The notes beneath the pieces are model-generated. The model did no database searches, was not told the origin of the DNA, and saw nothing but the letters and a program-made list of their open reading frames with translations. The position numbers and the translations under genes are program-made. Positions 1 through 13,118 of a DNA stretch of 64,000 bases are shown one piece after another. The stretch is taken from contig OZ176059.1 in the NCBI GenBank assembly GCA_964247055.1, positions 1,240,001 through 1,304,000 of the forward strand, written 5' to 3'. The stretch is from Paragordius varius (taxonomy: Eukaryota > Nematomorpha). Every line of letters starts with the position of its first letter. Position 1 is the first letter of the stretch.

Positions 1-1345
1 CTCGTCTACCGTATGAAGAACCGACTGAGGAAGTGGAGGAGCAACCCAGGCAAATCAACTTTCTACAACTGACAACTTAAGCGTACAGCGAATGAAAGAA
101 AATACTTTACGGGATGAGTTTTTGATGGCATTAAAATCGGCTCTACATCATAATGATTGGTCAGCTCCAATTCTAAATTCGGTATTGAGTATAAGAAACG
201 AAATGCAAGAATCATATGGTTTGTTGTATTGGGGCGATCGTCTGTTTATACCCAGGGCGTTGCGAAATGAAACGTTAAAATTTTTGCATGTTGGACATTC
301 GGGGGCTAATGTAATGAAAGAGTCTGCCAAGGCTAGGGTTTATTGGCCAGGTATAAACCAAGATATTGAAAATTATGTGAGATCTTGTATGGGGTGTCAG
401 TTAAACCGGAGTAACATAAAAAGTAATCCAACGTACAAATGGAATTTTAATACGGGTATCTGGGAAAGGATACATCTTGATATTGCCGGTCCTATAGATG
501 GGTTGTATTGGTTAGTAGCTATCGATAGTAGCTCCAGATGAGTTGAAGTCGAATTGCTAAGAACTGTTAATTCTGCAAACATACTACATTGGTTGGAAAT
601 TTGGTGTGTAAGGTACGGGTTTCCCCGAATGATCGTTACCGATAATGCAACATATTTTGCATCGAAAGATTTTAATGAGACCTTGCAACGAGCAAACATC
701 AAACACGTCACTAGCGCCCCCTATCATCCACGAACAAATGGGCTGGTGGAACGAGTCATTTACACCTTAAAAGCACACTATAAATCGTTAACGGATTCTA
801 AGCTGACTCCTGACAAAAAAATAAACCAAGTATTATGGGGTTATCGCTCCGCCGTACATAGCGCCACAAAAGAGTGCCCGTATAATTTATTTCTGAAAAG
901 ACCAATTAATACCCCCTTCTCTTGGGTTAGGGAAACACCCGCACAACAATTAGAGGACGACATAATTCCTAATCAAACTTTTAGACCGGACGAAGAAGTG
1001 TACATAAAGAATGAAATCAATTCAGGGTGGAGAAAAGGTATAATTTTGGAGAGAACAGGGGTACTCTCGTACACGGTTAAAGATGGAAATCGAACACTTC
1101 GCAAGCATGCGGATCAATTACGGCCGACCGGAGTCGAGAACGGCGTTGAGGAGGAGGATAATGTAACGATAAACCAAACAGATGAAGAGATGACAACCAA
1201 TAATCGGGAGGTGGGGGAGGAACCAAGCAAAAACGAGAAAGACACCCAGGTTGAAATAAGAACGGAAAAAACAACTGAGAAAGAACCTGAAAGGAGATAT
1301 CCTCTTAGGGAAAGAAAAGCACCAGATCGGCTCGGATTTGGATAA
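1..1345 (+). mobile_element. Ty3/gypsy-type retroelement fossil, integrase end
   Basis: This is the 3' part of a pol region, cut off on the left by the window edge. What can be read is a gypsy-type integrase: an HHCC zinc-binding region at roughly 260-420, then a retroviral integrase core (rve, DDE type) at roughly 450-960 with the typical HLDIAGP and YHPRTNG stretches, then a charged C-terminal tail ending with an arginine-rich RYPLRERK-like segment near 1300-1340. The element is broken, with at least one visible break, so it is best read as a fossil. The good preservation of the protein sequence suggests a fairly recent insertion. A possible 3' LTR follows directly. Reverse transcriptase and gag are not in the window. 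Confidence 0.9.
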
Positions 1346-1352
1346 GGAGATA

Positions 1353-1614
1353 TGATAGATTAGAATACATCAAGTTAGTTAACCTTAGACAAGACCAATT
1401 TATATATTAGATTTGAATACATTTTGATGACCTTTTATATATGAGTTAAACGATTGTATCAATTTTGTATTTAACCTTCACAAGTTATTTTACCTTGGCT
1501 TAACATGTAAATATTGTATTCACAAAAAGTATATATACATCGCAAACTGTATGTAGTTTAGTTTTTGCATTTTATCTCAATAAATCTTATTGTACGGTTT
1601 CTTGATTTACTACA
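1353..1614 (+). mobile_element. Possible 3' LTR of the gypsy-type fossil
   Basis: Just after the pol end there is a short purine run (AAGGAGA, ending near 1350), as expected for a polypurine tract. The following roughly 260 bp begin TGATAG and end ACTACA. They carry a TATA-like stretch near 1530 and an AATAAA at 1579-1584, the usual order inside an LTR. The matching 5' LTR would lie outside the window, so the ends are guesses. Confidence 0.4.
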
Positions 1615-1898
1615 ACCTGGAAAGAAGATATCCTTTGCGCAAGCTTCAATCCCCCGATGAGGGGAAAGTAATGTAAGACGAAAAAATTGTAGATTCATCC
1701 AACATGATACACATGCATTTTTTAGAGATATGTTGGACACACAAAGATAGATCATGCAAATAAGATTTCATACTGATTTGGTTTTCATGTTTTACTTTTT
1801 TATTTCTTTTTGCATACGCATGATGGTTATAACCTGTATTGTAGAATCTAATTTTTGCGCTTAATGATGTATTCGTCCTTTAAGGCTATTTATAAAAA

Positions 1899-2122
1899 CA
1901 GTATGCCCATTTATGCTGGCCTATTCAAATTATTGTGGGTTAATTGGCAACACAGCAGTGTATGGGCAATAACAACAAAATGCTGATAATCATTTTTTAC
2001 CTATCTTACAACATTAATTTTATATTTAAATATGGACAAAATTTGTTTTAGAATATATGCAACCGTGTTACCAATTGATCAACGATAATAATGTGAATAA
2101 GCCAATATAAATGTGCTTAATG
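1899..2122. mobile_element. Family E palindromic MITE, diverged copy
   Basis: It starts ACAGTATGCCCATTTATG and contains GGCAACACAGCAGTGTATG, closely matching the copies at 51607-51826 and 33084-33217. The right end is the degraded reverse complement of the left. No coding capacity. Confidence 0.5.
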
Positions 2123-2335
2123 TAAATAACTTAAAATTCGAATCCTATTTTTTATATATAAAAAGAACATGGTAAACTACTCTTTGTAATTTAGATTTTA
2201 CTTCCAATAAAAATGTTAAATGCCAAAGATATAAGTAAATTTAAACCGGCTTTACATAATTTTGAATTTTAGCAAGTAACCAGTTGTTATATTATTGACA
2301 ATACTTATATAAACATTGACAAAGTTTAAATTTAT

Positions 2336-2338
<3 letters not shown>

Positions 2339-2373
<35 letters not shown>
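2339..2373. repeat. (AT)n microsatellite
   Basis: An uninterrupted run of AT dinucleotides of about 35 bp. Confidence 0.9.
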
Positions 2374-2377
<4 letters not shown>

Positions 2378-4744
2378 TTCTTAATATGTGAATAGCTAAA
2401 AGATATATTATTTGTAAAGAATTTGATTTTTACTTATTATTAGTGTATTAAAATATATCTTGTAATTATAAAAAATATTTTTTATGCATATTTTAGGGTG
2501 ACAGGAAATGGTATTTTAGGTAAAACAAAATATTTTACATAAATAGTCCTATTTATTTTATGATAATTATCATTATACATTATATGAGAATTTTGAGTTT
2601 TTTGCCTTAATATATACACACGTATTATAAAAATTGACTTAATATGAAAGAGACAAAAAGACACCTCTACTTTTTCTACGCGACAAATATTTAGTTGTTT
2701 GTTTCAACAAAATTTTTATACAAACTCGTAAATACAATTATATAAAATTTAAAAAAAGATAAAAAATGAAGTCTTTGCAAACTAAAATCATGATTAGGGT
2801 ATATATTATTATATGTTTGATTCCTAGTTCAATTAATTAATTTACAAGATATAAATAGATTTTAATAAATAATTCAAATAATATATGTGTTTCATATGTG
2901 AAATTTAATCTGAATGACATTTAAATGTTTTTATTTGCACTTAACAACTAAAATCCCCTTATATTGAAACAATAGTTATTCTGCATAATTATTAATGCAT
3001 TAATTAATAGTTTAAATTGGATTAATTACTGAATTTTACCTGCTGTGTGCAAAGTCACTTAAATTTGTGTCACTTCACTCTTATATTAATAAATTATAAA
3101 ATCCATAAATAAGTTATAAAGAGAATTTACACAAATATAAAGGTTTACGGAAAAATGGATTAATTGATTATCAAAATCTTAGTTTTTATATCATTATATT
3201 ATCCAATTAAGGTACCAATCACATTTTGAATAATTGAAATATATGTAGATATATAATATACCTCTTTTGCATATTTGCCCCATTAATACAGATGTTTTGC
3301 GAGATTTCGTTGTTTTAGATTAAAATATAACTTACAAGTTGCTCTGCATGGTGCCAATACGCTTTTATATTACAACTTTTTTAACTTGTCCCTTGATTTT
3401 TGACATAAGAAACATCTTGTATCTAAAAAATTAGGTTGTGGTATTTGAAAGGCGATTTACAAAGAATTTCAAAATAATAGCTTTTATAAATATTGACACA
3501 ACGGTTGAATCATCTGCCTAAGTGTTGCAAAATGGTCTGAAAAACACGTGATATTTAATATTTTTGGCAGACGGTACTAGGAATTTTTATTAAAGAGACC
3601 CAAGAAGTTAATAATAAATAATAGAAATCAAAAGTTTTTATCAAATTGTAATAGTCCTTTCACAGGTTATCTTATTTTATTTTACATTATTTAGATATGA
3701 TAATATTCAATGATGAACACTTTTTGCTTTATTCTTTTATGTCTGTAATTTTTTCATCTTACCTGTTTTATGATATTGTCAACAAATTTGTTGGTGGTAA
3801 TGTAAGATGCTAAAATTTGACAAATTTTTCGGTTCATTTAACACGGGCAAAATATCACAACCTAATACGTAATGTCTATAATGTATATACATATTCTAAA
3901 AATGATTTAGATGTATAAAAATTTCATAAAGGTATTATAATAATTTATGCATTTGCTTATTTATCTCTCCAGCAACTAGTAATAAACGTTTTGGGTAAGA
4001 AATTAAGCTACAAATGGTATAGACAACCCAAACATATTTGTCACAAAAATGTATAATTTTTTATTTATCCATGTGTTAATGAAAAATTATAGGATATAAG
4101 AAAATGTATTAAATTGTATTTAATTTAAGTTAAAAAAACATTTTAATAACAGGTTTGTATGGTTCATTACAATTTAAAACATAAATGTCCTTTTAATTTA
4201 TATAAAGTTGAGCAATTGATAATGTCAAAAAATTAACTTTAATAAATTTTTATATACGTTTTATTTAGCGCCAATATATTCTATAGATAGTAATCTATCA
4301 ATGTAATTAGTTTATTCACTTTTTAGGATGCAAATTATTTAGGGGATTTATGCAATAAATATGTACAATCATTTTCCCACATTAAGAATAATATATAAAG
4401 TATAACTGACTCCCTGCAGTCTCTGTGCAATTATTTATTGAGTAAAAAAGTTTCCTTTTGTTAATTAATTTTTTCCAGGTGGGGCTGATTAAAAGTCCAT
4501 TTTTCTTTTTGTTCAACTTATGTACGTTTTAATTTCTGTTAAATGCAACGGAAAATCAATTATTATTGAATAATAATAAATATTAATTTATTACACATTT
4601 TCACATCTATTTTTTAATTTTAAATAATATTATCAATGATCAACAATGATTATAATATATAAATTAATAAATTTAACAACAATATAACAATAGGTTAATA
4701 TCTATACAAGTTTCATTGCAAACATTTAAATTGATCCTAGGTTG

Positions 4745-7700
4745 CTAGGTATAAACATGGGGTATGATGGGATAGGAATAATTTATTGTGTTATCGGTAT
4801 TTCTGTTAGGGTCACCATATAAATCCTTACTTATAACATTATTATTTTTATTATTAAAAATATTATTTACTGCACCTATAGATTGATCTGGATAGGGATT
4901 AAATGGATTGGATGAGTTTGGAATATTGCAATTATTATTATTATAATGATAATCACAATTTTGGCCATTAACCCATTTAGAACCGAATAAGGATGGATTG
5001 GACAGATTTGTAATACTACCAACCGAATCTCCGTAATTCTCTCCAAACGATAGCGATAATGATAATGCCTTTGTCGTTGATGACGAGTTATGAGTAGTTG
5101 AGTAATTTGAGTTAGTATTGCACGATTTTGCCAAAGACTTGTTTATTGAATTATTTGGTAAAAGATCATGTGGCGTACCTAAATAATTTTTCTTTGGCCC
5201 ATATAAGTGAGATGATATATTTTGGTTTTCGAGGAGATTTATTGTTGCTGGTGTTGAATAGGGTGGGAAAAAAGAATAAAACTTATCATCACCCGCATCA
5301 TATCGTTTGTCGTGTGTTTGAGTTATTGGAACATTTGACGAAAGATGATCAATAGCGTATGACGGTTTAAAAGTAGAACCATTACTCCAGACTGACTTTA
5401 TATTGCTGTTTGAAGGGAACTGAAAATGGCTATTGCATTTATTTAATGCATAGGGATTATTATATGCTTTGGGAGAGTTTACATCATTATTATTGAACCA
5501 TTTGAGGTGTGGAAATGTGAATTCACTTTCTTTTATCAAATGATCCCCGTAATTATAGTACTTATTATTGGGTAAATTCCATTTCTTTTCTGTATTCTCA
5601 TTGGTAGTGGCATTTAATGGATAATAATTATTATAAACATGATTATTATATTCACTATTATTATGGATCAAGTTTGGGACAGGTTGCGATCCATAGACAT
5701 TTTCCAAAGCCAATGTATTGTTTTGAATATTAATATTTATGGTGGGTGATTGGAGATTAAGCATTTGTGTGATATGGTATAAAGATGCGGTTGCGCTATT
5801 TAAAGACATAATTTTCTCATTATTAATATCATTATTATGGATATTTGGTAATTGCCGTGGAGTATGGACCAAATCATTCGATAATTTTAGATTTCCCTCA
5901 TTTGTATTATTAACTATATAATTTCTTTGTAATTTCATATATGGGTTGTATGGATAAGATTCTCTCGTTCTGGATTCATTGTTGTTGTTTGCAATAGTCA
6001 GGGCTTGATTAGATGCAATCATTGATGAGTTTGACCAAGTACCACAGTTATCCCAATAATTTGTAACTTCTTTTGACGATGTATAGGCATTTGTGGGGGA
6101 GTAATTAGTTTTATAAATATCGCCAATAGATGAAAGCGATTCCGTATTTTCACCATTTTTATACAGAGTGTTGGATTCGGTCCTAACACCACAATTTAAT
6201 TGAGTGGATGAAATTTGTGTTTTTGTTGTATTCAAATACCTGGCATCATCCATCCAGAAAGATGTGTCTGAATTGGAGTAAGTCGTTGCAGGCAATGACA
6301 TTTGTAAAATTTGATTATTTTCGGTATTGAGGGCAGTAGTATCGTTAACATTAGAGGTACCATGTATATCAATATTCATAGTATCATCTGTCATGCTCCC
6401 GTGGAGCCTCAAATGTTTACGCAAACTACTGGGGTGTGTATAAGTTTTTTCACATCCCACAACGGTACATATGTATGGTTTATCGCTTGTGTGAACATGC
6501 GAATGTTTTTTCCTATCCGAACTGTTTGCAAAACGTCGATCGCACCCCATGAATTCACAATGAAATGGTTTTTCACCTAAAAACGTTAAACATATATAAT
6601 AATGCATAAGTCAATTTTCTAAGACAAAATTCAAAATTGTCAGTCGGTTATTTTTGACATTTTTTATGACGACAAAATTCATTAGGATAAGGTTTTAAAT
6701 ACTACAATATTTCCTTGTTTTTTCTTTTGTTAATCAAAACCAATCTATTCATTATTTAGTAATTCTATCATACTATGATAATTTAAAACTTCAAAAACAC
6801 TAAAACCAGAAAAAAATATTTGATTAGCCATTAACCTGTATGTGTCCGTTTATGTATTTTCAAATTTTCGCTCCGTGCAAATCGTTTTCCACAGTAGGTG
6901 AAGGGACACATGAAAGGTTTTTCCCCCGTATGGACCCGGATATGATTAACTAGTTTATATTTTGCTTTAAAGGCCCGTCCCCTCCGACTACAATCTTTCC
7001 AATAACACCTATGTCTTTTGGCTGCCCCTACCCCCGATCCATTAACATTAGAATAATTTCCAATTATTTCACAGTTTTCAGTGATTTCGTTTCCCGAGCT
7101 CTCTTGGCCACCACATTTCTCACTTGGCATGTAATCACCATCCTTGTCGGAATTAGAATGGCTTGATGCATACGAAATTATAGCACCGCCGTCATTTGTA
7201 ACACATTGGGCTAAATGATCACACGCTATGTGATTCACGATATCATTAACATTGTAAAATTGTTTGTAGCAAAACATATACCTATATTTTGACGGTACAT
7301 GTCCCTCTGTAATATCATTAGCATCCCTAAAATGTATGGATGTATTTGGATAAGTAAAATTGTCGATTGTCGCATACATTTTGGTATTTTCAGGCCCTAT
7401 TTCATTTCTCTTGGATTCATTATTACCATTACAATTGTTATTAATGCCATCTGAAGCTGTAAAATATTCAATTAAATTGGTACATGGTTGATAGGTAGAT
7501 TCCTGTTTATTCCAAATTAGGAGTTGAGTTAACCACATACACATACGTGGTATTTCACTTGATTCAGTTACTTGCGCAGTCTCTGTATAATCCGTTATAA
7601 CGGTTGATTTCTCTTTCACAGTATTTGACTGTGATCCATTGTAACTTTCGTTAGGTCCATAATATAGCGAGGATGTTGGGCAATTAGCTGATAAATTATC

Positions 7701-8330
7701 ATTGCATTGAACATTGTAATATGAATTATTGGAAATGGAATAAGCATTTATATCATTTAGAAGATTTTGGCTTTTGCTTGCGTTTTCACTTTCTGTAAAA
7801 GAGGTTTGTTGACTCAAATAAATCGATCCTTCCTCATTAGGGTTCAACATTTGAGGGAAAAAATTTTCTTTGATCATATTTGATTGGGTTGTTTGTAATG
7901 TTTTTACTTTCTTTGTCTTTTCATACTTTTCGTTGTGCGGTACGTAATTATTGGAATTTCTTTTTCGGCGTCTTTTAACCGTAGAATTTGGGCATATATT
8001 TGTATTACTATCCGTGCAACTGTTAAAATCTACATCAGTATTTGATAGCTGAATTGTATCAGAATATTTATTATTATTATTATTGTTATTATTGCAATTA
8101 TTGATATTATAAGGATGGTTAGTATTAGCTAATATATTTAAGTTATAATCATAGTTTTCGCAAGGGATTGAGTTAATATACATATGAGAGTTTTTCATAT
8201 TTTGCGCTATATCAGAATTATGACACTCTTCATCTTTATCATATAATGATATTTGGTTTGGTAATTCGTTTTCTACTCTCGTATGACTATGTTGACCGAT
8301 ATATTTCATTGAAGTTTGAAGGGTTGTCAT
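4745..8330 (-). CDS. Zic: Zic/odd-paired zinc-finger transcription factor
   Basis: Two exons, 8330-6836 and 6576-4745, join in frame (donor GTTAAT, acceptor TTTTTAG) to give 1108 residues. An in-frame stop lies just upstream of the ATG. Fingers 2-5 are near-canonical Zic: finger 2 from Cys442 with [15 protein letters not shown], finger 3 with [15 protein letters not shown], finger 4 with [16 protein letters not shown], finger 5 with [11 protein letters not shown]. Finger 5 has a C-x4-C spacing like insect odd-paired rather than the C-x2-C of vertebrate ZIC. Finger 1 is recognisable (Cys264-x-Trp, Cys354, His367, His372, matching the CNKxFYNMHDIVTH pattern) but carries a roughly 70-residue insertion between its cysteines. 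Another roughly 60 residues separate it from finger 2. The N-terminal 260 and C-terminal 550 residues are Asn/Ser/Thr/Tyr-rich and low in complexity, making the protein about twice the usual length. A KRRRKR run near 119 may be a nuclear signal. The expected role is nuclear, DNA-binding control of development. The intron site, between fingers 3 and 4, resembles that of vertebrate ZIC genes. Confidence 0.95.
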
Positions 8331-9468
8331 TGTATTAATGGAAAAAAAATTATTTAGTTGACATTTAATTTAAATAAGATATCTTTATAATAATTTTATT
8401 AATTAAAAAGTTTTGAACTAAGTTAGTTGAATTATAGGGGAATTGAAAGAAAGTATTAAATTGAAAAAAAATCTGTATAAAACGGCATTCCATTTTTAGT
8501 GATTTTGCAGCGAAATTGGGTGATTGACACATGTAATTTTGTTTAAGAAGCCAATTCAATTCAATACAGAACCGCATTTAAATACTAATTAAAGTAAAAT
8601 TTATAATTATTACATAATAATAAATACATATGAAGGCATAATAATGATATGCATAAAGTATATCATAAATGATTGACGTTTTTTTCTGCCATATAAAATA
8701 ATTTTTAAGTTGAAATGATATTGTTGCAAATAATGGATTAATTATTATTAATTAAGATTGAATTATGCAAAGCACTATTAAAAACTTAGAGTCCTATTTA
8801 AATTAATGTGAAATTCCGTTTAACTTTATCTCAAATACTATATATGTAAATTTCCTATAAAATATAATATTGTATAATATTTTTTACCGTATATTTTAAT
8901 TTTTTTGTATCTTCACAAATTTTTCAGTTTAAGACAAAAGGTATATGATGTAGTTGTGATTTGATAAATCTTTTTACGATTTGTGTCTTAAGTAATTAAA
9001 ACCGCAGATTCAGCCGTTTATATTAAATTTAATTTTTTGATATCATTCTTAATTTGTTACAAAGTTAATTTTAAAATATTGGTTTTAAGATATATGTGAA
9101 GGATAATTTTAATTTTCAGATTTTTCTAAGAAAAGTAGCACATAATAAATATTTGTGCCTTATAGAAATATTTATATTTAAGTGGCTAATATTCACATAT
9201 TATAATTAGGATAATATAATTTAAGAATTAACAGCTGAGCAAAAAACGGTTTGGCTCCAATTCCTAAACTTTTATTTGTATAAATTTATGTTTTTATTAA
9301 ATTTAATGGTGATCATATGTGCAAAACTTACCTTGCTAATTGATTTACATAAAAAACTAAACCATCTACAAAAGTGTGGTATTTCAATTTTTATCTTGCA
9401 AAAGTGAAGTAGTTGAAAATATATATTTCTAATAAATTTGATATTTTAACAAATATGTAAAGATAGCA

Positions 9469-9895
9469 AGGGTTTTCCAACATGCGGTCGTTCGGGACAT
9501 CATGTGCGGCCTGCGAAAAATTTTGATATCCATATATGCTCGAAAAATCTCAGCAAAATTGATGATTATAAAATAAATTTTTTAATTAGTACATGCAAAT
9601 GGCAACGAAAAGGAAAAAAAATGTTACAATATGTTTAAAATCCCTAGAAGTCAACCCTCACTCCGGACGCAACTAAACTGTCTTTGAACCACCATTATAT
9701 TGACTGTTGTATGAAAGGTAGTAAGGGACGTCTTTTGTGGACAGTGGCGACGTGGGTCTGCTACACCCTTTACCTTGATACACCTTGATCTAATATAATA
9801 TATATTAAAGGCCATACATAGCTCAAATGCGGACCGCTGGTTCTTGTGAATTGAAAATGCGGTTCGCGAAGCCATTTGTGTTGGACAACCACCTG
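9469..9895. mobile_element. hAT-like non-autonomous element (family C), diverged
   Basis: The left end reads CAAGGGTTTTCCAACATGCGG-like sequence followed by GCGGCCTGCGAAAAATTTTG. The right end reads GCGGTTCGCGAAGCCATTTGTG then GTTGGACAACCACCTG. Both match the ends of the family C copies at 16728, 37533, 39381 and 47804. The middle (about 9640-9830) is more GC-rich and not shared with the other copies, so something may have inserted there. No clear target duplication remains. Confidence 0.55.
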
Positions 9896-10479
9896 TTTTT
9901 TAGGTCTATATAAATATACCCTTTACTCTTGGTACTGCATTGTTATTCACTACATAAATTTGGTTTTTTAATTTTTTAGATAAATAGAGGTAAACTATTA
10001 TAAGTAAATTAGTATCACGAATTACACTTAATAACTACAGTATATGTTTTACCTTTTAAAAATTAATTTTTTAACCTATGTTAAATATCAAACTATTGAA
10101 TCTCTTAAAACGGACATCTGGCCTAACATTAGTTATTACGTTTAAGATATAGCTAAATTTCTTGACTTAACTAATTTTTATGACCATTATCTGGTGTCTA
10201 TATAATGATAAATATAAAATTTTGAGTCATTTTAAATTTAAAAAAAGATAATTTTTAAAGGAAAAACCAAGCAATTATGTTTACACTATTTATAGCATAT
10301 CGCGTAAAAACAACTATTCATAAGTATCTTTAATTGAACATCACAATTAAATAAAAAATTACAGCTTTGTTTTAATCAATTCATATATAGCATACAAACA
10401 ATGCTTGATTAAATATTTATATTTTTTGCTAGCAAACTGCATCAATAACCTCATGATTTTTTAGGTTTTGAAACTCTAG

Positions 10480-10900
10480 TATAAGAAAGTTATTTGGACT
10501 TTTGTAATAATTGGTCCATATGGAAAAATCGCAATATTAGCGCACATTAACCTGAATAAAATTTTTTGATTAGAGCAAGATGCCTAAATTTCATCAAGAT
10601 ATTCATAAACTATATTAATATAGAACATATGTTAAATTTAAAACTTTAGAGTCTAGACATACGCTCTAAACGTCGCAAATTTTTGGAAAAACTCTAAAAT
10701 AAGCTAGTTTTCCTAAAAAAACACGCAAAAATATCGAGATTGCACGATAAGATTCATTATTATATGCCAGATTTAAAGAATTTTCTAAAAAAGCATACTG
10801 TAAAAGTTATTTTGCAAAATATTGTTGAAGCCTATATCATGGCGTTATGAAGCATGAAATTTTTTAAAGCCGTTTAAGTATAAAAATATTTTTTATATAT
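10480..10900. mobile_element. Partial family G repeat
   Basis: The segment with ACACGCAAAAATATCGAGAT and GTAATAATTGGTCCATAT matches the left half of the long inverted-repeat elements at 57735 and 13116. Boundaries are approximate and only one arm is clear. Confidence 0.45.
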
Positions 10901-13066
10901 ATTGATTGTGCTCATTCTCTCAGCTCAGAATTTTTATTAAAAAAATTTGTTCGCCTTTAAATTAAAGCATCATGACTTTTTGGGGTACTGTTATACCTTA
11001 GGGTCATTTTAAATTAAATTAAATTAAAATAATATTTTATCATTGGATTAAATGTAAAAACATGGTCTCTTTAACCTTTAAGGCACATGGTGCAAAATAT
11101 CTCTTCAAACTTTTTCGCCGCCATTTTTTATAATTTTTTAAAATCGCATGGCTAGAAAATTAAATAGTTAACTTTAGAAAGCTATCAGGATATATTTTAC
11201 CAGCAAACACCTAAAATTTATTAATTTATACATATGTTTTGTTTGGGAGCTGTCCCATTTTTAACATTTCATGACCTTTGGGCCAATTTCACGTCCCCGG
11301 GTGTATAAAAATTTGAATATCTTAAAAAATATTTAAGGTATTTGGCCGAATTTTAAAATACGTTTTCCTTAGTTGGTGTAATATAAAAAAATAAAAAACT
11401 TAAAATTTTAAGAATTTTTGTACCGCAAAATTATGGTTATAAACTGTAAATATTATTTTCGTAAGTTTTCAGCTTGCATTTTAACAGCAAAAAATTAATA
11501 TTTAAAATCAGTTTGTTAAGTTTAATCGTGTTTTGGAGCTGTCCCAAAACGTCACGAAACTGTAAAAAATAACTATCTTTTAAACAAAAGAATAATGTCT
11601 GATAATTAATTCTAACTATAGCTTTCAAATATGGGATTGAGCTCTGGGATATAAACCACCCCAATCTATCATGACGAACAAAAACATGAAAAGATCATCA
11701 AGTGTTAAACTCTAAAAGTTAACCAAATGTTAAACTTTCAAGTTTTTATACACGAAAAAAAGGTTTAATTCAAATTTTCAATTTAAAACATTAGTTTGTT
11801 TATCAATTTAAGCTCTGGGGCAGAGACCTACGCCAAAACAACGCGGACAAAAATATAAATGCAAAGTGTTAAGATTAATTAAAATTGTATTTTTTATGAT
11901 ATTTAACCAAAAGAAAATAACTTTTAAACCAACATTCTAAAGTGATACAAATGCTATGCATTATCAAATTAAATAGCAAAGTTTTATAATCTCTTAAAGC
12001 GTTATTATTCGATATCACCATGCTTTGAAATACCAGAATTATATTTCAAAATTTTGTCAAAATTTTTCATGCGTTCTTAAAAAAACTTTCTTTTTTTGAT
12101 ACAAAACCTAGCATCTTTTATGGCCCAATCTCGGCCTTTTTGGGTTTATTTTGTGGGAATCTAGCCCATTTAATAAAGGTCCATGTTGCATATTTTGGCC
12201 ACAGGACAGGGAATTTCGTAAATAAAGGCTATATTTTATAAATAAAGCATTTGGCTTTTGCCAAAAAATTAAATTGATATGCCAAAACTGCAAATATTTA
12301 TCACTTGTAAAGCCCAAAACTAATGTGACCATATAGTTTGAATTATGGCGCAGTAAAAAATTAAATAGTTTGTTAATTTTCAAACCAGATTTCTGCTGCA
12401 GTATATCAGATCATATTTTGATAAGCTTATTAGAAACAATAAAAGTATTTAACATATATAAAACTGAAACAAATGTAAAAAACATGAGAACTTAAAAATT
12501 TGATCAAATTTTTGTTAAATTTCCTTAATTGTGGTTATATTTTAAATTTTGATACGTCTTTTGCGCAAACCGCTAAATGGCCATTAGCCAAATCTTGTGG
12601 TCAGATCTGAAATTTATAGTTCCGCTATTGTGCAAATTCTGCATTCATAAGCACTTTGACTGGTCCAAAACCCAATTCCATGTATAATTCAAGCAAAAAA
12701 TAAAATATTAATAGCCCAATCGTAGTATTAATGAAAAACGAACCATATATTTTTTATTAATAGTGGTTATTATAACAGAAAGTACTCTATCAAATTCTAC
12801 AATGATTTTTTTGTATAAATAGAAGATAAATGATATAAGGATTTAAAAAAAATAAAAAAATAATATCAAAAGCATTACAAAAGTCAGGTAGTACAGGCGC
12901 ATTTTTTTCGAAAACCAAGGACTGAACTAAATAAACAGCCTATCTGATCACATTACCCAAAACCAAAATCACCATATTAATATTGATGCATTTATCTCTC
13001 AGAATATTTACATTATATATATAAATATATATCAGAAGAATATTTTTTATAGGTTTCGATTTTGAG

Positions 13067-13067
<1 letters not shown>

Positions 13068-13114
<47 letters not shown>
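13068..13114. repeat. (AT)n microsatellite
   Basis: Run of AT dinucleotides of about 46 bp, next to the left edge of a family G element. Confidence 0.9.

Positions 13115-13115
<1 letters not shown>

Positions 13116-13118
<3 letters not shown>

Larger units (their letters stand above)
1615..4744. other. Non-coding stretch 3' of Zic
   Basis: This 3.1 kb stretch is AT-rich, with stops in every frame and no recognisable exon. It contains one diverged family E palindromic element (1899-2122) and one (AT)n tract. The part next to 4745 should hold the Zic 3' UTR; a minus-strand AATAAA near 4433 is a possible polyadenylation signal. Confidence 0.6.

Noticed and set aside
8365-8577. Possible extra 5' exon of Zic
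   Set aside because: An in-frame stop lies just upstream of the Zic ATG, and this frame has no Zic-like sequence.
9651-9875. Minus-strand open frame of 74 codons in a GC-richer patch
   Set aside because: It lies inside a family C element, has no recognisable motif, and its base composition is explained by the repeat.
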